From Phycisphaerae bacterium (GTDB lineage Bacteria; Chloroflexota; Anaerolineae; 4572-78; J111), in the NCBI GenBank assembly GCA_028285035.1, contig JANQQF010000135.1:61494-125493 (forward strand): a DNA stretch of 64,000 nt, in the 5' to 3' direction. A program made the position numbers and the translations under genes. This document shows positions 17,177 through 26,971 of this stretch, piece after piece. The notes under the pieces are model-generated. The model did no database searches. It had not been told where the DNA came from and saw only the letters and a list, made by a program, of their open reading frames with translations. How positions within the stretch are numbered: the stretch's first letter is position 1; each line of letters starts with the position of its first letter.

Positions 17177-18586
17177 ATGACTAACCTTCACTATTTATCA
17201 GCCACCGAGGCGATTGCCTTATTTAGAAAGAAAGAGTTATCACCCGTTGAGCTACTGCAGGCGGTCATTGATCGAGCCGAGCAGATGGAGCCGCAGATTA
17301 ACGCCTTTAACTATACCTATTATGACGAAGCCCTTACCCAGGCCCGTCAGGTTGAGCAACGGTATATGGCTGGCACGGCTCGGCCTTTGGAGGGTATTCC
17401 GACGGCGATCAAAAGCTCATATGCCATCGCCGGTAAGCCGAGTAGTATCGGCTCGTTAGTCTACCCCGACTACATCCCGGATCTGACCTCGCCCACAGTA
17501 CAGCGCCTACTCGACGCTGGAGTCGTTGTGCATGCGCGTACTACTACACCAGAATTTACTTGCGCTGGTTACACCTGGTCTCATCGCTGGGGCGTTACCC
17601 GCAATCCGTGGAATTTGGATATTACACCGGGTGGCTCATCAGGTGGAGCGGGGGCCTCCCTGGCTGCGGGGACAACAACCTTAGCTAATGGTGGCGATAT
17701 CGCCGGATCGGTTCGCATTCCAGCCTCGTTGTGTGGGTTAGTCAGCTTCAAAGCCCCCTACGGGCGCAATCCCGATGACCCACCCTACGGGTTGGAGTAT
17801 TATTACAGCGCTGGCCCACTGGCTCGGACCGTGGCTGACTGTATCTTGATGCAAAATGTGATGTCCGGCCCACACCCTCGAGACATTGTCTCGCTCAAGC
17901 CAAAGCTCACCTTACCAACAACATATGATGGTCTCGACGGCTGGCGGGTAGCTTACTCGATTGATTTGGGCTATAAGCAGGTGGCGAATGATGTCCGACA
18001 GAATACTTTGGTGGCATTGGACACCTTTCGGGCGTTAGGTGCGACAGTTGAGGAAGTGCCGATTGGCTGGGGTGAGGGGGTGCGACAAGCTGCCTCGGAT
18101 CATCTCAGCTATGCGCCGACGAATGTGGGCTTGAAACAAACCCTATTAGCCAGCAATCACGAACAACTCACCCCTTATGCTCGTCACAACGCTGAACTTG
18201 CGGTGAAGGTGACACAGGAAGAGGCGTATCAAGCCGAGGTCGTAGCTGGCCGAATGTATGAGACAATCAATCAGATTTTTGAAAACTATGACCTCTTTGT
18301 GTGCCCGACCCTGGCCCACACTGGCCTCGCCGCTGATTTTGATTGCACCTGTGATGAGATCACCATCAACGGTGAAACAATTGATTCCTTTTTGGGCTGG
18401 CTGATGACCTACCCCTTCAACATTTTGGGCCGTTGTCCAGTGTTGTCTGTGCCATCAGGCAAGGCCTCAAATGGTGTACCGACGGGAATTCAACTTGTTG
18501 GTCCAACCTATGAGGATGCTACAGTCTTTCAGGCGGCTGTGGCGTATGAAGCCGCAGGCGGGCCGATGGTTTTTGATGTTGGTTGA
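17177..18586 (+). CDS. Amidase-signature-family hydrolase
   Basis: This 469-residue enzyme has the Ser-cisSer-Lys catalytic triad: Lys in 'TAIKSSY', cis-Ser in 'GGSSGGAGAS' and the nucleophile Ser in 'GDIAGSVRIPA'. The family hydrolyses amides; members include GatA and many carboxamide amidases. The lack of gatB/gatC neighbours argues against GatA. GAGGAGA precedes ATG 17177. Confidence 0.88.
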   Translation: MTNLHYLSATEAIALFRKKELSPVELLQAVIDRAEQMEPQINAFNYTYYDEALTQARQVEQRYMAGTARPLEGIPTAIKSSYAIAGKPSSIGSLVYPDYIPDLTSPTVQRLLDAGVVVHARTTTPEFTCAGYTWSHRWGVTRNPWNLDITPGGSSGGAGASLAAGTTTLANGGDIAGSVRIPASLCGLVSFKAPYGRNPDDPPYGLEYYYSAGPLARTVADCILMQNVMSGPHPRDIVSLKPKLTLPTTYDGLDGWRVAYSIDLGYKQVANDVRQNTLVALDTFRALGATVEEVPIGWGEGVRQAASDHLSYAPTNVGLKQTLLASNHEQLTPYARHNAELAVKVTQEEAYQAEVVAGRMYETINQIFENYDLFVCPTLAHTGLAADFDCTCDEITINGETIDSFLGWLMTYPFNILGRCPVLSVPSGKASNGVPTGIQLVGPTYEDATVFQAAVAYEAAGGPMVFDVG

Positions 18587-18651
18587 AACAAAAACTGGGG
18601 CGACGCTCTGCGCCACCCCAGTCATCCTAACATCAGGTAATATTGTAGCTG

Positions 18652-18697
18652 AGATTTCCAATCGCGTCAGACTGAGCTATAGCGAGATTGGAAATCT
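18652..18697. repeat. 12-bp inverted repeat between convergent genes
   Basis: Arms 18652-18663 and 18686-18697 are perfectly complementary with a 22-base spacer. The site lies between the converging amidase and MBL genes and may act as a terminator, although no T-run follows. Confidence 0.45.
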
Positions 18698-18700
18698 TGG

Positions 18701-19579
18701 CTACTTTTGGTGTGTGAGTAACGTTGCCTGATTCAGCTCGTGAACTTCCTCGTATGGCTCCCACCAAGTCAGGCTCCCCCGATCTAAAGCCTCAGCTATA
18801 AAATCAGCGGCGGATCTATCTTTAAAGTCAGGCTGATCGGCAGCGGCCAACATCGCCCTCAAGTAATCGAGGTTATCTTGAATGAGTTGCTTCCTGTATC
18901 CGCCATTTTTAATCGTCTCTAAGGAGCCGTGACAGGGTAAGATAACGTCGATGTCCTGAGCCATCAGTCGCTCTAATTCAGCGGTTTGGGTTTCTGCTGA
19001 GGCAAAATTGAAATCGAAAAACCAGATGGGATCTTCTAAAATATCGTTGGCGATAAAGATTTTGTCATCTGGTAGGTAGACCCCGAGATGTCCCTCTTCG
19101 TGCACTTTGTATTCGTGTAGCTCTACTTTGATATTGCCGAGCCACAAATCTAATCTGCCCTCAAACACCAGATTGGGTGGCACTACTTGGAATGCATCAT
19201 AATCACTGTCGCCACCTGCTTCAAACACCGCCTGCTTTTCGAGCATCACCTCGCGGGTACGTTTATGCCCGATAATGACATCCTTTTGGTAAATATGATT
19301 ATCCACCACATGATCCACGTGCCAGTGTGATGAGATCAAGGTGAAGTGCTTAATGCCAACCTGCTTATCCAGATACTCCCTAACCCACCCCCCCTGTCCC
19401 GGCCGAGTCATCGTATCCACCACAAACGCGGTATCGTCTTGATGAATGGCAAACGAGCCACCCCCCAGACGCATGTCCATCATTTTGTCATTCGGATGGC
19501 GACCCCAGTAGAAATAGGTCAGGTAGTCGTTGATTTGGACGATGTCAATGGTTTGTTCAGTTGTGTTTTTAGGTGTCAT
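18701..19579 (-). CDS. MBL-fold metallo-hydrolase
   Basis: This 292-residue protein has the metallo-beta-lactamase signature 'SSHWHVDHV' (HxHxDH) and a later metal His in 'LPCHGSLE'. It is cytoplasmic by appearance. MBL hydrolases include thioesterases, lactonases and phosphodiesterases; the substrate is not determined. The start at ATG 19579 has no clear ribosome site. Confidence 0.88.
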   Translation of the reverse strand: MTPKNTTEQTIDIVQINDYLTYFYWGRHPNDKMMDMRLGGGSFAIHQDDTAFVVDTMTRPGQGGWVREYLDKQVGIKHFTLISSHWHVDHVVDNHIYQKDVIIGHKRTREVMLEKQAVFEAGGDSDYDAFQVVPPNLVFEGRLDLWLGNIKVELHEYKVHEEGHLGVYLPDDKIFIANDILEDPIWFFDFNFASAETQTAELERLMAQDIDVILPCHGSLETIKNGGYRKQLIQDNLDYLRAMLAAADQPDFKDRSAADFIAEALDRGSLTWWEPYEEVHELNQATLLTHQK

Positions 19580-19707
19580 AGTTCACTCGATAGCAACGTA
19601 TTAAAAGGCTGACTTATAGTATAACAGCTTGCTTGAAGTCACAATCAAATCAGATGTTTTTGTTGGCAAGGACACTACATTTAGAACGAAAATTGAACAA
19701 CTTAAAC

Positions 19708-20293
19708 CTATGATACCCCGTCTGCACACTCAAATGATAGCGTGGCGACGCTGTCATCATCAAAGGTGGCCATTGTCAAAGCTTGGGTGCTGTCTCCTAA
19801 CCGAACCTGCCCACCGCTGATTTCGGATGAGGTCACTCGAATTCTGCCAAGTTCACTGCTGAGTAACGTGTCGTCAACATCGATCGTGAAACCAACCCGC
19901 TCACCGGGTGACAAATTAGCAATTTGTACGGTCAACTCAGTGTCACCATCAGCCACCGTGTCATTTGAAATGAGTTCCAACTGACCCTCAGCCACCTCGA
20001 ACGGTTGGAAAACCTCAACCCCAGCCCCCGTTTCGGTCGTGTCAAAAATTAGCTTGCCTGTACTTGCCGTTAGATCGATGACCATAACCGACTCTTCAAG
20101 CGTACAACTTCCTATATTACTGATATAGAATGTGTCCTTGGGGGCGCTTTCTATAAAACCCACTTCTACAGTAGCTAGCGCAGTCTCTTCAACGGTAGAC
20201 TACTCTGGGTTATCTGCAACTGCTTGGCAGGACACTGTGATCAGCAACAGCAGTGGTAGCTGATCGAAAAAGCATCTTTCCTATCATATTCAT
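19708..20293 (-). pseudogene. Lipoprotein gene, disrupted by a frameshift and a nonsense codon
   Basis: A ribosome site (AAGGAAGAGG) precedes ATG 20293. After one extra base in the A5 run at 20267-20271 (plus strand) is removed, the text reads a lipoprotein signal 'LPLLLLITVSC' with a lipobox Cys. An in-frame TAG follows at 20200-20202. Beyond it the mature part stays open for about 160 codons, beta-rich and acidic, with no family I recognise. The intact 3' part and intact start region suggest recent inactivation. Confidence 0.7.
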
Positions 20294-20511
20294 ATTTATG
20301 GACCTCTTCCTTTACTTGAAAATCTATACAGTTAATTAAAATATGTTAGGGGCCACGCAAAAATTTTGTCAGCAATTTCATCAACTTTTGTCGTGAAAGC
20401 TACATTGACACAATTTTGTCCGTTAAATTCCAAAATCTTCGCCTTTATTATAAGCAACAGGTGTCATTTTACAATACAAATAAGTTGGAAATTATCATGT
20501 TGGAGGAAGTT

Positions 20512-21192
20512 ATGTCTAATGGAGATAGTTAGACTGGAATTGTCACTGAAATCGCCGTGCGCCGTTTAAACGGAGGCTAGGATATTGAGGCATTTGTGGC
20601 TGCTTGAGAGGTATTTTTGGCTGTGTTGAAGCAACAACCCGGAGTGAGTACTGATCGTGAGTTCGCACCCTTTCTTGATTTTGGCACGCTTGCTGCGCCC
20701 GACCCAACCGGCTACATCGGGATGACCGAGTATGACAACTTGTATGCCTTCGGTGCGGTCAGTCAATCGCTCGGTGGCACTGCGGAAGCTGGCGCATTCT
20801 TCTCGACCTTCACCCCCGAAGTGTTCACCATCCTACGTCCGCTCAATCCTGATAATCGCTATGATCTGTCCATCATCGCCACTCAGCCTGGACAAGTCTT
20901 GGAAGTGGCCGTCCTCGATTTTTCAAAGTACAACGGCTTTGATCTGACCGACTACGAAGCCAAACGAGATGCCTTCCTGACAGCATTATCCGAACAGCCT
21001 GGCTTTGTCGCCGAGTTCCAGTGGCTCTCTGTGCTTGATGCCAATATCGCCGTTGATATGACTGTTTATGAAAGTGCCGAAGCCTTCCAAGCCATCGGCA
21101 CTTCTAAGTTCTCCCAATCCCCCGCAAATACTGAATTTTTGGGAACGTACCCCCCAATGGCTGGGTATGCTTCATTTGATGCTCAGGGATAA
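20512..21192 (+). pseudogene. Duplicated antibiotic-biosynthesis-monooxygenase-like (dimeric alpha/beta barrel) protein with three in-frame stops
   Basis: From ATG 20512 (preceded by GGAGGAAG) one frame runs to 21192 but has TAG at 20530, TAG at 20578 and TGA at 20605. Reading through them gives two ABM-like repeats, 'DIEAFVAA' with 'EVFLAVLKQQPGV', then 'DYEAKRDAFLTALSEQPGF'. Each stop is one C-to-T change from Gln or Arg. A TTG at 20617 preceded by GAGAGG could start a shortened 191-residue product. It diverges from the broken lipoprotein gene. Confidence 0.7.
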
Positions 21193-21229
21193 CAAAGAGA
21201 TTCGTAAATTTACGCTTTATTAGGTAAAG

Positions 21230-21257
21230 CCTGTACTCAAGTAAGCACAGGTTTTTT
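21230..21257 (+). terminator. Probable terminator
   Basis: A short hairpin (CCTGT...ACAGG with one internal mismatch) is followed by T6. It ends the ABM-like gene. The 346 bases from here to the kinase gene at 21604 hold no open gene and no convincing promoter that I can see. Confidence 0.6.
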
Positions 21258-21603
21258 GATTCCTGATAATCGTGTATCGTACAACTTCTGCCCGATTTTT
21301 GTTCGAATTTTGTATGGTACTTGAATCATGGGTTTGGCGTTATATTTGTTATGTACACAGATATCGAAAATAGCTCTTAGAGGATGATGAGAAAGTCGGG
21401 AGATCCTTCAAGGAAATTGGTACTACGATTAGCAACAAACATACGTAAATGTGATATGATGTTTGTGTCATTAAGCTACACAAACTAATAGCCTTGTTGG
21501 TGTAAAGTACGCTCTATGATTTGCAGAAGTGCTTATAAGCATCCGTATTTTTACAGAATTAATAGAATACTGTCATAACTTTTAATCCAGATTTGGGGGA
21601 GCT

Positions 21604-23934
21604 GTGAGTCAAAAAAGCTATAATTTTGAGATAATCCGTCAGTTAACAATGAAAAGTTACGCTTTGGAAGAATTGTTATCAATGATGTTTATTACACCGG
21701 AGTTCAAACCATTTTACAATCAAGGGGTTGATAGCTTACGTAAACCGATACTTGTACTACGATTTCTTGCATATTGTGAACGTAATGAAATACTAGACGT
21801 TCTGTTAGCAAAAATACAAAAAGATAGACCCAAGACTTATGATAAGTACCATAAAAATCTGATGATTGAGAACGTACCAAGTACAAAAAAGGAAGCTTTA
21901 GACGATAATTTAGCTCTAACTAAAACTGAAAAATTAAGTATTAACCAAGCTAAAGATGAATTGGCCGTGACCCTCTCCTCCACAGGGAATGAACGGCCTC
22001 ATAAGAAAGCCTTAGCCGATACCAAATTCTCAGTTGGGACAAAAGTTGGTCGTCAGGGTCGTTATCAGATTTTAGGATTTTTAGGGGCAGGGGCCTCAGG
22101 CAACGTATATCGAGTCAGAGATAAAGACCTTAATCGTGAAGTCGCCCTCAAATTTATCGGTTCATTCGATGAAAGTAGAACTGTGTTACAACAGGAAAGA
22201 TTTCGTCATGAAGTAAGGACTGTCGCTCGCATGAAACATGATCACATTGTGACCATACACAACGTAGACATTGATCATAATCCACCTTATGTTGAGATGG
22301 AACTTTTACGTGGGGGAACTCTTAAGACCTTCTTAAAGCGAGAGAAATTAACTTGGGACGAAGTACTACGTCTCCTTAAACCTCTGGTTGAAGCTTTGGC
22401 TTATGCCCATCATCAAGGCGTTGTCCATCGTGATGTGAAACCAGCCAATGTTATGTTTGCTGGGACTGAATGGGAGACTTTGAAGCTCGTCGATTTTGGC
22501 TTGGCGTATTGGACTGAGACTGAGCGCTTGACGAAAAATCGGATTGTAGGGACACCAGCCTATATGGCCCCTGAACAAGCTCGCGGCGAAGAAGGTATTA
22601 CCGCTCAAGCTGATGTTTTTGCCCTGGGGCTTATCTTGTTTGAGGCCATCATCGGATATAATCCTCAGCAAAGAGGTTTGGAACTTTATAAGCCGTCAGA
22701 GCCGTTAAAGTGGATAGGCTTAAGCGATCCTATCGATTTATCACCTTTGGAAAAACGAGGTGTGCGTCAGGATGTAATCGATTTGATTACAAAATCTACT
22801 GTCAAAGATCGTAATAAACGCTACAAAAATGGTAAAGATGTGTTAGCAAAATTGAATAAAATTTTAGCAAGTACAAAGGATATACCCAAAACCAGAATTC
22901 TTACCCCATCACCTATAAATATTGTTAAGACAGGGTGGGAGAAAATGATACCGCTTGATAAGGGAGAAAAGCAAACCTTAAAGTTGCTATTGTCGAGTCA
23001 GAAGCATATTTGCCTGGTAACTGCGTATCCTGCCAAGGGTGAAATTCGTTTTTACTCTCCTGTAGATGGATCATCTACTTCCGATGCGTTAGTAAACATT
23101 GGGGATTTTTCACTAGGACAGTATGTGATTACTAGAGGCGTCACTGTCTCTGATAATCAGTTCGTGCTGACACTTGTGCCACGAACATCGGATCAATCGT
23201 ATCTCCTCGGTGTGACCATCAGCGGAGAAGCCGAGTCAAAATTCAGGATAAATTGGGCTTGGCCAGTGCAAGGTATGCAATATTCAACCCCTTTCTTTGA
23301 CAAAAATCATATTTATTTTATTCAGCGTGTGGTTCAAGCACATGAACTGGTTAGGATGAATGCCCATACGGGCGATGAATACACGGTTTCATCCTTGTTT
23401 TTACCTAAGATGTTGAATCCGTATTTGGATTGTGCTTCATTCGTTGTGATTGAGCGAATGTTATATCTAAGTTTATGTAATGGCACCATACTTAAATTCG
23501 ATGTAGAAACAGGCCAATTACAAACGACTATGACTCAAGGGAATCCCTCTATTCGTGTGTCTCCTTTAGTTGTAAATGGTCAAGAGCTTTTGTTCAGAAC
23601 ATATCCACTGCAAAATAAAATTGAAGCCGGCCAACTTCAGGCTTGGAATATAAAATCTGCCAAAAAAGGTTGGCATATTGAAATGTCTCCAGATCTTGCT
23701 GGAAAAAGTAAACCAATGGCTGGTCGGCCTGTTGTTGAAGATAACATCGTCTATATCATCTCTGGGCGTGAAAGTATTCAAGCCTATGATCTGAAGATGT
23801 ATAGCATTTTACGCCACTATAAAATGCCAGATCGGATTGAAATCCCTCCCAGCGTGGTTGGTGATAAACTCATTGTAGTTGATCGCGCGGGGAACTTCCG
23901 AGCATGGCCTCTAATATCTACTAGTACCGGTTAA
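21604..23934 (+). CDS. Ser/Thr protein kinase with N-terminal death-like EAD and C-terminal beta-propeller
   Basis: This 776-residue protein has three parts. Residues 1-90 ('ALEELLSMMF', 'LVLRFLAYCERNEILDVLLAKI') resemble the helical effector-associated/death-like domains used for homotypic recruitment. A Hanks kinase covers about 155-420, with glycine loop 'GAGASGNVY', Lys183, His-Arg-Asp 275-277, Asp297-Phe-Gly and 'PAYMAPE'; all catalytic residues are present. The last 330 residues look like a PQQ-type propeller ('GNFRAWPL' near the end). No membrane segment is seen. GTG 21604 follows GGGGGAG. It is the first gene of a six-gene operon. Confidence 0.88.
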   Translation: MSQKSYNFEIIRQLTMKSYALEELLSMMFITPEFKPFYNQGVDSLRKPILVLRFLAYCERNEILDVLLAKIQKDRPKTYDKYHKNLMIENVPSTKKEALDDNLALTKTEKLSINQAKDELAVTLSSTGNERPHKKALADTKFSVGTKVGRQGRYQILGFLGAGASGNVYRVRDKDLNREVALKFIGSFDESRTVLQQERFRHEVRTVARMKHDHIVTIHNVDIDHNPPYVEMELLRGGTLKTFLKREKLTWDEVLRLLKPLVEALAYAHHQGVVHRDVKPANVMFAGTEWETLKLVDFGLAYWTETERLTKNRIVGTPAYMAPEQARGEEGITAQADVFALGLILFEAIIGYNPQQRGLELYKPSEPLKWIGLSDPIDLSPLEKRGVRQDVIDLITKSTVKDRNKRYKNGKDVLAKLNKILASTKDIPKTRILTPSPINIVKTGWEKMIPLDKGEKQTLKLLLSSQKHICLVTAYPAKGEIRFYSPVDGSSTSDALVNIGDFSLGQYVITRGVTVSDNQFVLTLVPRTSDQSYLLGVTISGEAESKFRINWAWPVQGMQYSTPFFDKNHIYFIQRVVQAHELVRMNAHTGDEYTVSSLFLPKMLNPYLDCASFVVIERMLYLSLCNGTILKFDVETGQLQTTMTQGNPSIRVSPLVVNGQELLFRTYPLQNKIEAGQLQAWNIKSAKKGWHIEMSPDLAGKSKPMAGRPVVEDNIVYIISGRESIQAYDLKMYSILRHYKMPDRIEIPPSVVGDKLIVVDRAGNFRAWPLISTSTG

Positions 23935-23953
23935 TTAGAACAAGGAGAGGGTT

Positions 23954-26900
23954 ATGAATGGTACAATGATTGGCCCTTACAAAATCTTGAACAAGTTAGG
24001 CCAGGGCGGGTTTGGTATTGTCTATCAAGCCCAACATCAGACTGATCCCGCATTGGAATCGGTTGCTTTGAAGATACTAAAACCGGATCAGGCGAGTGAG
24101 GTCGCAAACTGGGATTTGTTTCAGAAAGAGATAGATATTCTGCGAAAGACAGAGCATATCTATATTGTTGCCTTGAAAGATGCGGATGAGTTTGAAGGGC
24201 GACCTTACTATGTTATGGAGTACATTGTGGGTGGCTCACTGACTGATCGATTGGCTAAGGGGGCTTTATTTGTAGATGAAGCGATGCACATCATCCGATG
24301 TATCGGAGAAGCCTTAACCTATTTACATGAGCATGATGAAGTTTTTCTACATCGTGACATTAAACCCGATAATATTTTGCTAGATTCCAGCGAGACCCCT
24401 TCCCGACCGGTATTGGTTGATTTTGGTACAGCCAAATCCTTAAGTGGCAGTCAGGATACTGTTTCACGCCCAATTGGTACTGAAAAATATATGGCCCCAG
24501 AGCGGATAAATAATCATCCTGCCACGTCCGCCTCAGATGTTTATGCGTTAGCGGTTACCTTTTTTGAAATGTTGGTTGGGCAGTTTATGCCTGAGCGTAA
24601 GCCCTACACAGCTTTACCCTACCTCTCAATCATCAAGCCTGAAATCGGTCCCTTTTTTGATGATATCTTGACGAAAGCAACCCATGATGAACCGAGGTAC
24701 CGTCCTAAAAGTGTGGCCGCGTTTATTGCCGATTTGGATAAGGCAAATGAACAGGTCCAACAAACAGAAAATCGGGAGACTGATGGTAACAAATTGGTCG
24801 AAGCGGCGAAAGTTTATCTAAAGCACGGTCAATCCGATTTAGATATCGTCTTAAGACTCATTAACGATGCCTTAAACATTTATCCACGTCATCCACAGGC
24901 TTTAAAGGTTAGAGGATTAGCCCACTTAAAGCAGAAAAATGAGGTTGCGGCCTTACAGGATTTTAAGCAAGCCTACCAACAAAAAAGGAGCCTGCGGTCC
25001 GATTTAACGATTGAAGCTAAAGCTATTTTTATTAGCTATGACGATACTGTCATGATAGATGAACACCTCGCTTGGCAATTAGCGATTGCCCTAAGCGAGC
25101 AATATCACATTTATCTGGGGCCGATGCACGCAGAAGCTAACACTTCTTTGACACAATCGCTTAAAATGCCCCTTGAAAAATGTGACTATATCATCCCTCT
25201 TTTATCGGAAAAGGCCCTTCAGAATAAAACGGTTGAAGATCATCTTAAACAAGCACGCACCTCAAAAGCAGAGCATCGTATACTTCCGGTTCGTGTGGCC
25301 GTACGAGAGTCATTCTCTGATGAAATTATTGGTTTGTTAGGGACCACGACTTGGGCTTTCTGGCGCGGTACTCAAGATACACCACACTTGGTTGAAGAAC
25401 TCCTGCAGGCCTTTGAGGGACAGCCATTACCCTACACCCAACCATTTAAGCCCTATGTTTATATATGTTATCAGCGAAACCAACCAGACCATGATGATCT
25501 CATTCGTCGTTTGACTCGCGGACTACCCCAAAAAGGATATGACTATTTTCTTGATGAGACACCAACGAGTGGGGTTTCCCTGACCGAACAAATCAAACAA
25601 GAGATCTCACGGGCAGATTTTGTAGTAGTTATTTTATCGCCAAAATCAATTTACTCTCAGCCTTTGACGAATGAGTTGGCTTTTGCTCATGCATTGGGCC
25701 TAAATCAACTTAGATGGCCGGCTATTATTCCCATTTGGTCCAATCTACGCGATAGGGGGGTGTTGCCCCAACAAATACAAGACTATGTACATGGCAAGCA
25801 CTTACCACAAATCAAAGAGAATAGTGTTATTCATCGCTTTGCGGTTGATTTAAGGAAAATAGTTGAAGACAAACAAATAGATGAGATCATTCAAATAGTT
25901 GAAGACAATGGGGGCAACGGCGAAAGAAGTGGACAGGAGCAGGAAAACTCAAATGCTTCCGAAGATCCTGGTGATATATTGCGGTTAGAGTCGCCAATTT
26001 ATATTGAGCGCGATAGTGATCAGCGAATTCAGTATGTAATCAAACCTGAACGTGGTAGCACCTTGACCATCAGAGGATCTGCCAATATGGGCAAAAGCTC
26101 ACTCTTGGAACGTATTCATGCAATTGCCACCGAGCAGGGAAAAAGGGTGGTTTCGCTGGATTTTCGCTCTTTTAATGGACCCAATTTGAATGACGCCGAA
26201 CACTTCTATCGTCAATTTTGTGAGCAAATAACGAGTGAATTGGAGGAAGATGGGATAGAAAGTGATGTTGCAAATCATTGGGATAACCATTTAGCTAACA
26301 ATCATCGTTGTATACGATATATGGAGCGTCATATCTTAAAATCTTTGGATAAACCTTTGGTGCTGACATTGGAAAAGACTGATTATCTATTTAATCGCCC
26401 ATTTTGCACGGATTTCTTTAGTATGTTGCGTGTATGGCATGGGAAGCGAGCTAATAATCGTCGCTGGAAACAGCTAGATTTGATTTTAGTCACATCCACC
26501 GACCCTCGTTTGTTCATTACCAATCCCAACCATTCTCCTTTTAATGTGGGGGGGCGTATCGAGTTAGAGCCATTTGATCAGGAGCAAGTGGCTGAATTTA
26601 ATCGCCGATATGATCTAATTTTAAGTTCAACCGAAGTCGATCAACTATATCAGTTATTAGATGGAAAACCCTATTTGACACATCAAGCAATTCATTTGGT
26701 GAAACAAAAGCGGTGGACAGCGGCTAAACTTTTTCAGGAAGCCTTATCAGCCGAAGGCCCCTTTGCAGAGCATTTACAGGCTATCGAATCCTATCTTGAT
26801 CGGAGAGATGATTTACGGATAGGGGTGCGAGAAATTATCGAAAATAAAACTTGTTCAGACGAATTTGTCTATGGAGATCTTGAAAGCATTGGCTTGGTGC

Positions 26901-26971
26901 GCCGTGAGAATGGGGTAATCCAATTTCAATGCCAGCTATATAATGACTACTTGGAGGAATGGCTCAGATGA
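23954..26971 (+). CDS. Kinase-TPR-TIR-TIR-AAA multidomain signalling protein
   Basis: This 1005-residue protein contains, in order: a Ser/Thr kinase (1-270; 'GQGGFGIVYQ', Lys40, His-Arg-Asp 133-135, Asp156-Phe-Gly); a TPR-like segment (about 280-350); a TIR-like domain ('KAIFISYDD', from about 355) in which the catalytic Glu position is His430; a second TIR ('YVYICYQRN', from about 497) that keeps Glu574; an AAA_35-type P-loop domain (Walker A 708-715, 'GSANMGKS'); and a C-terminal winged-helix region. An active kinase and a likely NADase share one chain. It starts 19 bases after the first kinase gene and overlaps the next gene. Confidence 0.88.
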   Translation: MNGTMIGPYKILNKLGQGGFGIVYQAQHQTDPALESVALKILKPDQASEVANWDLFQKEIDILRKTEHIYIVALKDADEFEGRPYYVMEYIVGGSLTDRLAKGALFVDEAMHIIRCIGEALTYLHEHDEVFLHRDIKPDNILLDSSETPSRPVLVDFGTAKSLSGSQDTVSRPIGTEKYMAPERINNHPATSASDVYALAVTFFEMLVGQFMPERKPYTALPYLSIIKPEIGPFFDDILTKATHDEPRYRPKSVAAFIADLDKANEQVQQTENRETDGNKLVEAAKVYLKHGQSDLDIVLRLINDALNIYPRHPQALKVRGLAHLKQKNEVAALQDFKQAYQQKRSLRSDLTIEAKAIFISYDDTVMIDEHLAWQLAIALSEQYHIYLGPMHAEANTSLTQSLKMPLEKCDYIIPLLSEKALQNKTVEDHLKQARTSKAEHRILPVRVAVRESFSDEIIGLLGTTTWAFWRGTQDTPHLVEELLQAFEGQPLPYTQPFKPYVYICYQRNQPDHDDLIRRLTRGLPQKGYDYFLDETPTSGVSLTEQIKQEISRADFVVVILSPKSIYSQPLTNELAFAHALGLNQLRWPAIIPIWSNLRDRGVLPQQIQDYVHGKHLPQIKENSVIHRFAVDLRKIVEDKQIDEIIQIVEDNGGNGERSGQEQENSNASEDPGDILRLESPIYIERDSDQRIQYVIKPERGSTLTIRGSANMGKSSLLERIHAIATEQGKRVVSLDFRSFNGPNLNDAEHFYRQFCEQITSELEEDGIESDVANHWDNHLANNHRCIRYMERHILKSLDKPLVLTLEKTDYLFNRPFCTDFFSMLRVWHGKRANNRRWKQLDLILVTSTDPRLFITNPNHSPFNVGGRIELEPFDQEQVAEFNRRYDLILSSTEVDQLYQLLDGKPYLTHQAIHLVKQKRWTAAKLFQEALSAEGPFAEHLQAIESYLDRRDDLRIGVREIIENKTCSDEFVYGDLESIGLVRRENGVIQFQCQLYNDYLEEWLR

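Noticed and set aside
18594..18622. ACTGGGG/CCCCAGT hairpin after the amidase gene as a terminator
   Set aside because: No T-run follows the stem, so I do not call it a terminator.
20530..20607. Stop-codon reassignment as explanation for the in-frame stops
   Set aside because: TAG and TGA both end many intact genes in the window, for example the K+ channel (TAG) and the SUKH-like gene (TGA).
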